From positions 56,001,048-56,065,047 of the forward strand of contig NC_054741.1 in NCBI RefSeq assembly GCF_018143015.1: 64,000 bases of DNA. The letters are read 5' to 3'. Shown in pieces: positions 12,545-24,200 of this stretch (its first letter is position 1; every line of letters starts with the position of its first letter). The notes below the pieces were generated by a model, which was not told where the DNA came from, did no database searches, and saw only the letters and a list, made by a program, of their open reading frames with translations. The DNA is from Lytechinus variegatus. Its lineage: Eukaryota; Echinodermata; Echinoidea; Temnopleuroida; Toxopneustidae. The position numbers and the translations under genes were made by a program.

Positions 12545-12891
12545 CTGCAAAAAATCTGGTGTTGATTTAACACCAGCCAGGAGAATCTGCATGCATGCAC
12601 ACCGGCAGATAAGTGTTAAACAACACCAGTTTCGTGTTGGTCTACACTAGGAGTTTATACAACACCAATTAGTATCAAAACAGCATCGATTTAATTCCAA
12701 ACCGGTGTTTCAATACTTCTCTGGTGTGGACATATATCCTGGCTTGGGGCCGCGGAACCGGGGGGGGGGCTTCAGTAAAAATTACCATATGATTGTTTAG
12801 CATGGTCAGCCCCGCCCCCCCCCACTTTGAAAACCGGCCCCCTGTGTTAAATCAATAATAATAAATCAACACTTTAGTTTTTGCAGCTAGT
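12545..12891. mobile_element. small MITE with CACTGCAAAAA / TTTTTGCAG ends
   Basis: The left end is CACTGCAAAAAATCTGGTG and the right end is TTTAGTTTTTGCAG. The interior is rich in GGTGTT and AACACC half-sites in both orientations. hAT-type non-autonomous elements in animals often start CACTGCAAAAA. No clean target duplication is seen. A degenerate GTGTTAACA/AACACCA-rich stretch at 37290-37400 may be a relative. Confidence 0.5.
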
Positions 12892-14533
12892 GCATGTACT
12901 ACAGTTTCATCGGAGTTTTCCCTGCGAATTTTAGTGAAATGAGAGTGGTACAGTTCTCACAATCCCGCAATGGCCAAGAGCAATCCAAGACTAGTGCAGT
13001 GTCGACGCGAGCCGGGGGTATTTTGAAAACGTTGGAGGTGTGCAAAATGACGTGTTTAAATGTAAATTCCAGTCACTTACACAGAGAGAAAGAATAGCAT
13101 TCCATGAAATTTGAAGGGAAAATCTCTGATGATACCAAAACTTAATTACAACAAAGTTGGACGTGCATGTACATTAAAACCCAAAACCCAAAATGTATGT
13201 ATGGTATATCCTTCATCTTCAAAGGACCATAACTCTTTGACTCGTGACAATATTGTGACACAAGTAAAGTGTCAAATGTACTTGATGACTTTCTCAGGTA
13301 TGTAGAATAGAAATCACAAGAATAAAGTGTGTATTTTTTATAATAGCTGATCGTTTATTTTAATTCTTTTTAGTAACACTTTGTAAAATGAATTTCATGT
13401 GGCTTCATGATAAGATATACACTATTATCATGCCTTTTTATTCAAATACCAAACCTAAATTTCAGCCCCCCTCATCCTGTTTCAGCTGATCAGCGCGTCT
13501 CCTTATCCTTTTCACCCTTTCTCTCACTCCCTCCCATGCATTGTACAGTATTATGAAGTGAAAACAATTAGAACTAACATAATTAAAATGTTTGTAATGA
13601 TTAATATTTTTATTTTGAGTCAGATTGGTCTCACTGTTTATGGGTTTTATTTTTAACAAAACTGTCCTTTCTCCTCCCCTTCCCCTACCTTAATCACCCT
13701 CTCATGCATTAAGGTAATTTGATTTTGTAGGAAAAGGGTTAATGGTACATAAGGTCCATCGAAATTTATCGGTCCATCACTAACGTGCATGATATTGTTG
13801 TATTATTTCATAATACAATAGCCCTCAAGAAGACCAGCCACTTTGGCTGTAGAGAGTCTATCAATTCCATGCTTGGAGAATGAGTAAAGATATGTTAAAT
13901 AAAAATAAAGAGAAAAGTTTTCAAAATTAGAAAAGTATATGATTTGTCGATTCACACAGATTAAGAGGGACTCACAAATTATTACATAAATGCAGCGTTT
14001 CATGAAACATCCAACAAAGTCTGTTTATCCGTCGGTTCAAATAACTGACAAATTGATGAAACGCCCCACAGTAGTTATCATAATCAATTTATCTGAGCGA
14101 TTATCGGGTAATATTATAATCAATTTTAACGTAAAATGAACGTTATTTTCGATCGAGCGATGATTATGCTCCCTTTACGCCCCCCCCCCCTTGCGACATT
14201 TTCTTGGCTTGCTGATGCTGTGTTGTACAAAGTTCGACATCATTCTCACCAGATGAACGTCAGAAAACGTAAAATGTCAAGCGATATCATGCTCGCTTTA
14301 CGTCCCCATGAGATATTTATTTGGCCTGCTGCAAATTCCAAGTCATCACCAATTAAATTAACAATTCTTTAAACTAATCTTAAATCATGAAATCAGTATG
14401 TGATTTTGTCTTTGGATTGAATGTTTCAGTTTGAATTTCAGTTCTGTTTTAATTTTTCTCTTTTGAAACAGACGCATATTTTTGTAAACCATGCATGGAT
14501 GAGGATTTTGGAAATTAATATTAGGGTTAGCCC

Positions 14534-14553
14534 GCAAAGGGTTAACCCTTTGC
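14534..14553. repeat. perfect 20-bp palindrome
   Basis: GCAAAGGGTTAACCCTTTGC reads identically on both strands. The flanks (GCGACGGGCTTCCACAGAAGCCCAGCG) form another small stem. Possibly the core of a worn MITE. Confidence 0.7.
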
Positions 14554-14976
14554 GTGCGACGGGCTTCCACAGAAGCCCAGCGTGTCGAATAATGCAATAT
14601 ATTATATAGAACATTATTAGAATAATATTTGAAACAATGGATCCATCAATTATATTACAATCGGAAATTAAGGTAAATCATCTTTGCAAAATAGCAGCGG
14701 ACAGTGGATCACAATGGTCATCGTAACTAACAACAGCTAGAAAATAATCTAAACTAAGAATAAGAGTGAACACAGAGTATTAAAGGGGAAAAAGGAAAAT
14801 GCATATGGATATTGTATAGGACAGAGAAGCGAGAATGAGTATAATATGAGTTTTTTTTACCAAACATCTCATAAGTTGACTCAAATTAGAAACGATCAGT
14901 ATGCTATTGATATACGACATCTCGTCTCTCAACAGAGTGTACACCGAGATGAAGAAGATCATGAACAGCTACATCC

Positions 14977-17900
14977 CTATTTTTTCTCAAGTGCCAGTCG
15001 CCCCTGTAAACTTTGAACTTTGTACAACACATCATTCAAGGAACGCGGACGAAGCATGGGTGCGTTCCGGGAACAAGAATTCCCAATAGATATCAAGTCC
15101 TGAGAGCGAGCGGCTCTACCAATGATCCCCAGGAGGACTCCTACAGAATAGATGTCACTGGCCAGGGACAAAGCTGCCCCGTCGTCGACGACCTCGGGTG
15201 CGAGATAAAAGATTACACTAAGCTTCTTATGGTTCTCCATAATTGATTCGTTGATGGTTATGCGTGGTGGAAAAGCGATGGTACTAACGAGACCCAGGTC
15301 TATGATAAATCCTTGCCAATGGTTATTTCTAAACTCAAGAAGAACATTGTCAGCTTTGATATCGTTGTGAAGTAATCTGTTGGAGTGCATGAATGCTATG
15401 CCCTCCAGGACATCAACGGCAATACCTAATAAGCTGAGACAAGACAGAAAAGGACTTGGGCTACACTTCATTATGTTCAGCAAAGGGAAAACCTTCCCTG
15501 TCTTCTTGTCGCCGATGAATTCCTGAACAATGCACATGTCACCATCGAGCATCAGGGTACCGTAGAACTTCGGGAAGTGCCGGCTTCTGGATAGGAATTC
15601 TGAGGCTACAGCTTCCTTTGTGAACTGACCAAGGTTTGACCGTCTCTGAGACTCAATCTTATCTGGAGAAAAGAATGGCGGGATGACAGGCCCCTTGATA
15701 ACAACGGTGTCCGAGCTGGAGGTATGTCGGGCGAGCAGTACACGTCCAAACGCTCCACGTCCAATCTCTTTGAACTTAAAATCGTTGTCGATGACAGATG
15801 TGGCATGAAAGGTGATGACATCGTTCATGTTCAGCTCTGTACATGGCAAAGATCCAATTGTGGCGATTACGGCTGCATCGGCTGTGTTTTTTATATTAGA
15901 GAACGGGCCTTGCTCATTCCTGAGATAGACTCTAAAGCTGAAACAATATCAGACCAACATTATCATGAATTAAAATTTTACAAAGAAATCTTATCTGGAT
16001 TTATATATACATATATATTATTATTGACTGTTTGATTTATATTATTCAAGAGAAACTAATTTATTATCCATGTAAGGAATAGTAATAATTTATATAAGGA
16101 TACATTTTAGAATTATCTCGTGGATCCAACTGAATGACTTTAAATAAGTCTCAACTATTACCATATATATAGGTAATATTTGCTGTGATGTCTTTGAATA
16201 AAATCATACTGACTAAAAACCAGACGAGACTCGCAGACAATGGGACATGCAGGATACTCGAATTGTCCTGACATTTATGGATTTAACCTCAGTTCATATT
16301 AATTATCATCACTAATAAACCAGGATCGGTTTAAAGATCTAGTGAGAAATGGCGCAAGTTTGTATTGCACATATACCATGTATACCTTTCTTTAAAAAAT
16401 GATTTCAATGAAAATTAAGAAGTTTAAGTTCATGGTTTCCATCAAGAGTAGAAATCTGACTACATGTATTTAACACCATTCATGTATGACCTATTCTTTA
16501 GAGTAATGACTTACATTTCGATGAGATCGCGAAGTGCCTGGTTCTGTTCTTTAAGGGTTTGGCAATCGTATTCAAGAGCATTCAGTAGATCTCGAGAAGA
16601 ATCATATTCTTTTTGTGATATACCTTCTACATCCAGGTGAATAGGTATCTCCCCGAGGTCTTTTGGATGTTCAACTGTTCTGCATTTCTCTTCCTGCGTA
16701 TAAAGGGGATCGTTGATTAGTTAAATGATTGATTAATTTATTGCATTTATTCTTTTTCATTCCAAAATTCAACAAAAGTTACAATGTAAGGCAAAACACA
16801 AAAATATATTAAACAGAAATGGAAAAAAAAGAACCCACTGGATAGCAAAGCTTGCTAGTATGGGTTCCCTGCAATAAAAAGTTAATTAAAGCTTTGATCA
16901 AAGAAATTCAAATCCTAAATTAAAAAGGTTTTTACAATGAAATATAATAATAGTGTTGTCAAGCTTTTTATGCCTACTCTTTTTGTGACAACTAACAACA
17001 AAATTATATCATACCCCTGCTGTATGAAACAATCACCGAGTTCAGGAGTGTGTGAAAAGACAATCATTTTTTTGGACAAGAAAGCTAAAAACAAAACAAA
17101 AAAGGCACACACACAAACAAAAACAGGACAGGACAGAATAGGACAAGACAGCGAAAAGAAAGAAAGGAAACAAAACACACTACAAAAGTAGACGAGCAGG
17201 AAGATCAGAAAAGAATTAGATCTAGCCAATAACATGATTAAGGTGATATATTGGCTAATAAATGCCATTTTTATTTTCACTTTATATAGTACTATCCACA
17301 CAAATAATATTGAAACGATTTAATTTGACAAAGGATACTAATGTACTTTGTCAAGAAGCCCAAAGCCGAGGCCAGGGGAGGGGGTTCGACCATATCCCCT
17401 AAAATGTTTTAAAGCATGAATATATATGGGAGGAAAATGAGAAGGAAAGGGAAGAGAAGAGAATGAACCCCCCTAATTGAAAACCCTGGCTATCGGGGCT
17501 GGTCAATATTGATGTATGATATATATATATTTTTTTGAAAACAAAACAGATATTATTTAAAAGGTAAAAACACATTTTCAAAACTAAAATTACAAAACAA
17601 ATAAAAAGCAGTAGAATATCATATTGATTGCCTTTCGTTCATTTATCATGTAATGTATCTTTAATTGGATATGGAAACAAAATCATTTGAACTATATATA
17701 GGTTTTCATAAAAATGAAGAGAAACATTTTATTATTTTTTTGTCTCGATTGTATATTTTAATCGATAGAATTTCTGAGATTAATTTGCTCCCTCTAGTAT
17801 GAAATTCTGGGTCTGCCCCTGATAGAAGTAACAGTCGGAATACTTTTTAGCTAAATTGACTGTGTTTTTATCATAGTACAATCCATGGCCATCAGGGCAA

Positions 17901-18171
17901 TGGGGATCACGTCCCCTCTCTCTTATCTTAAAGTTTGTACAGACAGTAGAGCAGCCTATTATGTGCGAGAAGTTCGCCCCCTCCCCCCAGACGTCAACCC
18001 ATAATCTTATATACGAGATCGCCGAACATGGTACGATCATCATGTCATATTTTATACCTGTTGTGGGACAACTTTGTTATTTTTTCTCCATGGAATCCAG
18101 CGCCGTTTGTTGAAAATCGGAAAACAGTTTGTTTCTGATTCTTTGACTGCACGACAGAGCTCCGCTTCCAT
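14977..18171 (-). CDS. protein kinase with HND and DLG motifs, three exons, 417 residues
   Basis: Exons on the minus strand are 18171-18058 (from ATG), 16693-16515 and 15937-14977. They join in phase (0, then 2) with GT-AG borders and total 418 codons with stop. The first ~130 residues are not a known domain. The second exon is Glu-rich and probably helical (DCQTLKEQNQALRDLIE). The kinase domain follows: glycine loop GRGAFGRV (157-164), lysine in VVIKG (179), catalytic loop HNDIKADNVLL (Asp ~290, Asn ~295), metal loop IDLGL (Asp ~311), YLAPEVV and SDIYSVGVLL. All catalytic residues are present, so activity is plausible. HND replaces the usual HRD Arg, which suggests activation does not use the common activation-loop phosphate. 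DLG replaces DFG. Similar HNDIK kinases are, from memory, expanded in marine invertebrates. Coding exons upstream of 18174 cannot be excluded, since that exon starts at a spliced acceptor three bases before the ATG. Confidence 0.8.
16740..16880 (-). mobile_element. possible LINE 3' tail remnant in a kinase-gene intron
   Basis: The layout resembles the LINE tail at 30290-30470: a T-rich ATTTATT start, an A-rich middle with ACAAAAGTTACAATG, then a GGATAGCAAAGCTTGCTAG stretch. No reading frame survives. Confidence 0.3.
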
Positions 18172-18249
18172 GATCTGAAATATGAAGGAATGATCAGTGG
18201 AAGGATTGGCAAATATTGATGACTTATTTGAATTAATGAAACTGTTATA

Positions 18250-19020
18250 TTGCATGCGCGTATTCGGGGGGGGGGTTCGGGGCCCAGGCCACTCGGGTAG
18301 GCGAAAAAGGGGGCGCCATGCAAAAAGAAGATGAAAAGAGAGGGAAAAGGGGAAAGAAAGAGAGAAGGAAGAGGGAGGGGTGTGCGCCAAATTGATGTTT
18401 ACCTAGGGGCACCGAATTGATTCAAATTTTATTTCCAACAGAACATGAAGTATAATACGAACTATTAACAATTATAAACACAAAACGAATCATTGTCATT
18501 TGAATTATACATAAATGATAATTAACACAGATATTTTCATTATAAAAATTATGATACATTTTGTAGACAAGTTATAATACAAATTTAAAGGATTGCTGGA
18601 AAAGGGAGATTAACTCAAAAGCAGAGTTTGTGTGGACCTCCCTATAAAAGAAAGAGAAAGGAAAGCGAGAGAGGGGGAGGGGAGGGAGAGAGGGGGGACG
18701 CAACAGTTGCTATTTGCCTGCTGAGAATTGCTGGTAACAGAGAAGACAACACACACACCACACAAAAAAATGAATAAGAATTAAAAAAAAAAACGGGACG
18801 ACAATGAGAAGAAATAAACATGAGTATAGGAACAGAAAAGCGACCGAAAATTGATGTTCGACATTGTTGGCGCCGAATTGATGTATAACCTAGAGGGGAG
18901 CAGAATTTATGTTCGACATAAAGGGGAACTAATTTGATGTTTGTCTTGGGGCGCCAGATTCATGTTCAACATAGGGAGGGTGCGCAAAATTCATATTCAA
19001 GTCAGAAGATCAAACATTTC
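18250..19020. repeat. short tandem repeats built on GATGTTCGACATA phrases
   Basis: Between 18840 and 19010 the phrase 'GAATT(G/C)ATGTT(C/T)GACATA...GGGG' recurs four or five times at about 40-bp spacing with drift. A purine-rich stretch (18630-18700) precedes it. No gene seen. Confidence 0.5.
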
Positions 19021-19756
19021 TTTAGTTCGCATAAAAACTCATCCTATTCATTTTCACCAAAAATGTTGTCACGAATGTTCACATTTTAAATCGTAATATA
19101 AGAAAATTCAGCTCGCGCTACACAATCGCAACAATATAGATATCTACTCATTCTGTTAATGGTCACAAAATGTGCTTAGAAAAATAAGTTTTGGTCGGAA
19201 AATCAAAAAATTTCAGTTCGCGCTTGGTGCTCGCATCGATTAATTGGATGCCCATCCTGGTCATGATTAGAGAAAGTGCTTAGGATATCCAAATTTTAAG
19301 GAAGAATCTCTACTACGATTCGTTAGATACCCATCTTGTTCATGATTACCAATGGTGCTTAGAATGTCCTAATTTTACGTCAGGATATAAAAATAATTCA
19401 GGTCGCGCTTCGCGCTCGCATTATTTATTTAAATAGATTCCCATCCTGTTCATGCTACAAAAAGTGCTTAGAATGTCTAATTTTGGGTAGCAAATTCAAA
19501 AATTGTCAGCTCGCGCAAAAAATGTTAAAATATATAATAGTACTATTGATTACCAAAAGTACTTATAGATTTTCAACATTTCATTTAGGTCAGAATATCA
19601 AAAAATTTCAGCTCGTGATTCGCGCTCCCGTCAATATTGTTTCGATATACGCATACCCATGATGTTCACAGTTGCAAAAAGTTGAATGTTCAATAGGGAA
19701 ACACATGAAGATATTCCCTCCTACTAAGTTGACGAAACCGTCTGGCTCCGCCCCTG
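19020..19756 (-). repeat. tandem array on CAGCTCGCGCTTCGCGCTCGC, copy 1
   Basis: Monomers of about 100-115 bp each carry a variant of TTCAGCTCGCGCTTCGCGCTCGCA followed by CCCATCCTGTTCATG and GTGCTTAGAATGTC (near 19108, 19212, 19397, 19505 and 19608). The block ends with GGCTCCGCCCCTGG, the complement of the AGGGGCGGATCC end of the element at 59392-60404, so it is probably part of a related element in the opposite orientation. Its other end was not identified. Confidence 0.65.
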
Positions 19757-20470
19757 GGAAAGAAATTATATCTCACGCACACATAATTTTAGTAGGGCCT
19801 ACTACTCTGGTGAGAAATTGAACTAAATTGAAACACCAAAGTGCATGCTTAAAATTCTATCCTTTTTGGTCGCCTTTATTATTTTTTTAAAAGTGCATGG
19901 TATTACAACATATTCATGGGTACTTTTTTCATGAACACATAAAAAAACGGTGGTCTTCGATTACTTTTTTCGCGTGATTGTGAATTAAGATAATTCAGCA
20001 TGCATTTAAGGCACCTAGCTGTGGTTGACTGGCGGATGGGGGCGCCATTTTCCGAAAAGTTCCCAGGGGGCACCAATATTAGGTTCCCCCCTCTGTGGTG
20101 CAAAATCCTACAATGAACGACATTATAATCAGCAGTTATTTTGACCAACAATTATATAGTACTTATGGTGCCAAGTTTTTCAGATTTAAAGTACCTTGAC
20201 TCGTTCACATGATTTACTCATGAAAATGATTACTGCCATAAAAAGTTCCTTTTCAATCTAATTCTGTCCTCAAAATCAAAATGTCTCACCTCAATTGCTG
20301 GAATTAAATGACAACTTGTCCTCACTTAATTCTTTGACATTTTCACAGTTTAAAGAATTAAGACGTGTAAGAGGTATGGCATGGAGGCCCTTTGATTGAT
20401 GATTCACTGAGCTAGCTGTTTGTTTACATAACTCATATACAGTAGCACAAGAAACAACCAAGCAACTTAA

Positions 20471-20735
20471 AGTGACGTCATAGAAGAATCGTTGACACTT
20501 TCAGCCAATCATCGCCCTGTCGACCAACTTGTAGCCAATCATACAGCAATAAACACGTGATTGCGTACTATTCATGCGAGTTGTTTGTGATGTCATAATG
20601 GAAATGTAAGATCTTTCCGCCAATCACAATGTAGAACAGGTGGCTTGCACGTACAGGTGGCTGATTGTGATGTCGTGTCCTACCTTCACACTTCTTATAA
20701 AATTTTGTACAGTAGTGTTTTTGTTTCAGCCGGCC
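20471..20735 (+). promoter_or_regulatory. probable promoter of the glutathione transferase gene
   Basis: Within 230 bp upstream of the gene are a perfect cAMP-response-type site TGACGTCA (20473-20480), three CCAAT boxes in GCCAATC context (20505, 20535, 20620), an E-box CACGTG (20554) and a TATAA (20696-20700) in CTTATAAAATT. Transcription would start near 20725, leaving a ~500-base leader that could contain an unannotated intron. Motif clusters like this occur by chance, so the call is tentative. Confidence 0.42.
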
Positions 20736-21258
20736 TTCAAGATGGGTACCGGTATTTTACAATCTAAAAACAATGCTCTGATCAAAAATTAAAAGTCAAA
20801 AGGTATCAAGATGTGGCAATATAGCCCGGCAACGTTAAATCTGAATTTTGGGGTTTCATCACAATTTCTAGTTTTCTACCAGGATGTTCCCCAACCTGAT
20901 AATGTACGTCGAATCTGGAGACAAATATGGTTTGGGGTCTATCCCGGGGTTTATCAGCCTGCATGATATGGGCGTCCGGCGAAATTTACCCTCCTCCGGA
21001 ATAACAATTATGGGTCTGTTTTCAAAACTGGAGCTCGGAGCCGCGGCCCTGGGAATCACAGCTCGGGTTCACGGTCCGGCGTGCCGCGGTTTGCCTGCGC
21101 TTAGCCTAGGTACGTACGTAGCTAGGTTCAGGGAGGGCCGGCATGCGCCATTAGTAATGTGTGGATCATTGCATTGGTGGAGTCTGGAAAAAAGTGACTC
21201 TAGAAAACCAGTACAATTTCGTTTTTTTCACATTTAAGTGTACAGATAAGTCCCAGTA

Positions 21259-24200
21259 ATGTCTGTGAAGATATTCTACGACATCATGTCGCAACCTGCG
21301 AGGTCGGTTTTGATGTTTGTGAGAACAAACAAGATCCCTTACACTCCGTGTCCGATAGCCATGCGAAAATGTAAGTTGAAACACCCATTTCTTATTTCTC
21401 TCTGCCAGAGTTATGGGGCGTGTGTCGATGGTTTCCGCTCGAGCAGTGTCGCACGCACTGAACTGTACACTGGTCGCACGTTAACCCAGCATGCCCAGGG
21501 AGCTCGGAGCTCAGGGGTGGTATTCTGAGATCCATTTTATCTCAGATAAAATAAAATATTTTATCTCCGTTAAAATCAGTGAGATAAAATACCCTCCGTT
21601 AATAATAGTGAGATAAAATCTCTCCGAATTGGTATTCTGAGAACCATTTTATCTTCATTTTATCTTTGTAAGACACACCTATTTTTCAATCAATATCCAA
21701 TTAGAAACGCGCTTTTATAGCTCTCTCATATCACTCAACCATTTAAAATCCATTCCGCCAGTAGGTGTGGCGAAGGGGTGAGATTGCGTCAATTTATTGA
21801 CTTCAAATACGCTTGCATTATTTATACGCTTACGTGTCTTTACGGAGATTTCGTTTTAACAAAAAGGACAATACTCTCATCTTTTTTCGAAGTCTTTATC
21901 GCATCTTTTCAAGCATCATTTCAAAGACAATATTAGTCAAGAAAAGTCTTATGAAATACTCCCTGATTGTACAGCAGTACAGGAACAACGTTAAGGTGTT
22001 ATTCTCAATAAATATATAATTTTTCTTCATTTTCATGTCATTATTTGGGGTTAATTCACCTAGAAATATTGGTGAAATCAACGTTGCAGAGATAAAATAG
22101 CCTCTACCCTCTTTTAAGTTTATTTCATTATTTCTTCAAAGTGACATGGGCGCAAGCACATCATCTGCGTTGCAATGGCCAGATACGCGATGGGTATGTG
22201 TACGCAGGCATTGTTTTATTGCGTATCATCTGTAGATACGCAAGATAAAATTTATATGCAAGATAAAATCTAATATTTTATCTGAGAGATAAAATCTCAT
22301 CTCAGAATACCAATTTCATTTTAAGAGATAAAATAAAATATTTTAAAGATAAAATGACCTCAGAATACCACCCCAGCTTTTTAAGACTCTATTCAGGTGT
22401 TCCACTCATTCCATCCCTCACCTGACTCGACTCCTTAGTTTCTGTCCCCATTATTACATAATCGCCCAGACATCTTCATCTCATTATCCCTAATCGTTTT
22501 TTTTTTATGAATTGGGTCTGTACTGTAGTCTGTACTCCTACACTTTATAAGCTGGCTCCTCTATTCTGATTCATTGATTTTACGTTTTGTAATTTGAATA
22601 AATGATATATTATGAATTTATCATTTTAGCGAGGCAAAGCAGCTTTCTAGAAAACAAACTTGTTTACTCATTTTACTTCATTTCAGTTTATTTGTGTCTT
22701 CTCTCATTTTCACTTGTTCCCTTTGACTTTGGTTTGATGATCTGAGTTTGCTGCTTTATTTAAGTTAGAACTTACCGGTATCATATTCTACCCCTGGCCC
22801 TGACTACAATACATATTTGTTAACACCTTACAAAGATGAAATAAGATTCAATGTAGGCTATAATCAATTATTCAGTAAAATAATTTTAGAGGAATGATAA
22901 ATCAAGCATATATGGGATACAGCTCTGTTACGCTGTGCGAGATGGCTAGCTGTCTGTGAAGGATTTTTTTTTTTTCGAAAAGTAAACAAATTTTAAAATC
23001 TCCAAATTGATAGATTTCAGCTGCCCATAGGCTATATATGCAAACGCAGCAAACTAGTCTTTTTTTATCTGCCATGATATAATGCACTGTTTCATAGTGG
23101 GAATTAGACCGGGAGTCACTTGCACTGTGAGCAGATGCAGTGATGATTATAGATGTTTTGACTGATTTCAGGCACATTTGTATGAAGTTAGCTCTATAAA
23201 TATTTGACATTTGGTGATTTGGATTTCATATTGTCTAATATAGGCCTACCCTTTCAAAATTTCAGTTGAACACCAATCTGAGGAGTATGCAGCTGTTAAT
23301 CCAATGAAGAAAATTCCAGCGATGCAAGATGGAGATTTCAAACTCACCGAGAGGTATGTTATAGATAGATATGTTACAGATTTTTTTTTTTTTCGGGGGG
23401 GGGGCTTGAATTTGAATATTGACGTTCCGCAGCTATGTTTGTGTGCATCAAGATTTGTGCATATCTTCACATTATGTGCACTGACGTCACAATGGACGAA
23501 CAGGGGATTAACTGATTTTCTCCAGTATCTGCATTCCAACTGCAAACACGATTTGTTATTTTATGAACCGTATTAGCCGAAAATATTTTGTGGACTAATT
23601 TTTTTAAATACTTCTACAATTTCAGAATACTTAACTCTGCACTGCTGCAAAGTATGACAAATATGACCTCAAGTTTGAACAAATGGAATAGCAAATCGAA
23701 ATTTTTCCTTACAATTATTACATATAAAGCATTTAGCACAATTTTGGTGTTTCTTAAAAAGTATGTTTTCTCTTATAAAAGTGCTGATAGTTTGAAAACA
23801 AGCACATAGACCCCTATGTTTTAATATATACACTTCTTAAGTAAACCTTCCCCATTCCCCTACAACTTTGCAAATTTTTGTGAAAATGACATTGGTTTTG
23901 AATAAATTACAGTTTATTTATTGTACTTCTCAAATTTATTAAAGAAATATCAATTTTCTTTAGATTATGCTTTGGTCCTCTTTCACACCACTTTTAGGAA
24001 TTGACAGTGATGCTCAACTTACAAGATCGAACAAATATAAATGGAGTCCCTATCTGACGTATACAATTGTGAATTATACTGTGAAATTTGATGAAATTTT
24101 GATGGATTCTGACTGAGGTTTAAACTCAACGAAGTGATCTCATGAGATCTAGAAATGCAAAATTCTTTTGAATGCACATTTCTTAAGAACTTCCAATTGG

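Noticed and set aside
14977-15849. Single-exon kinase starting at 15849
   Set aside because: The codon there is TTG, and an in-phase acceptor at 15937 plus two upstream exons give a longer model with GT-AG borders.
21896-22081. Small frames inside GST intron 1
   Set aside because: They lie within the GGGGTGGTATTCTGAG MITE.
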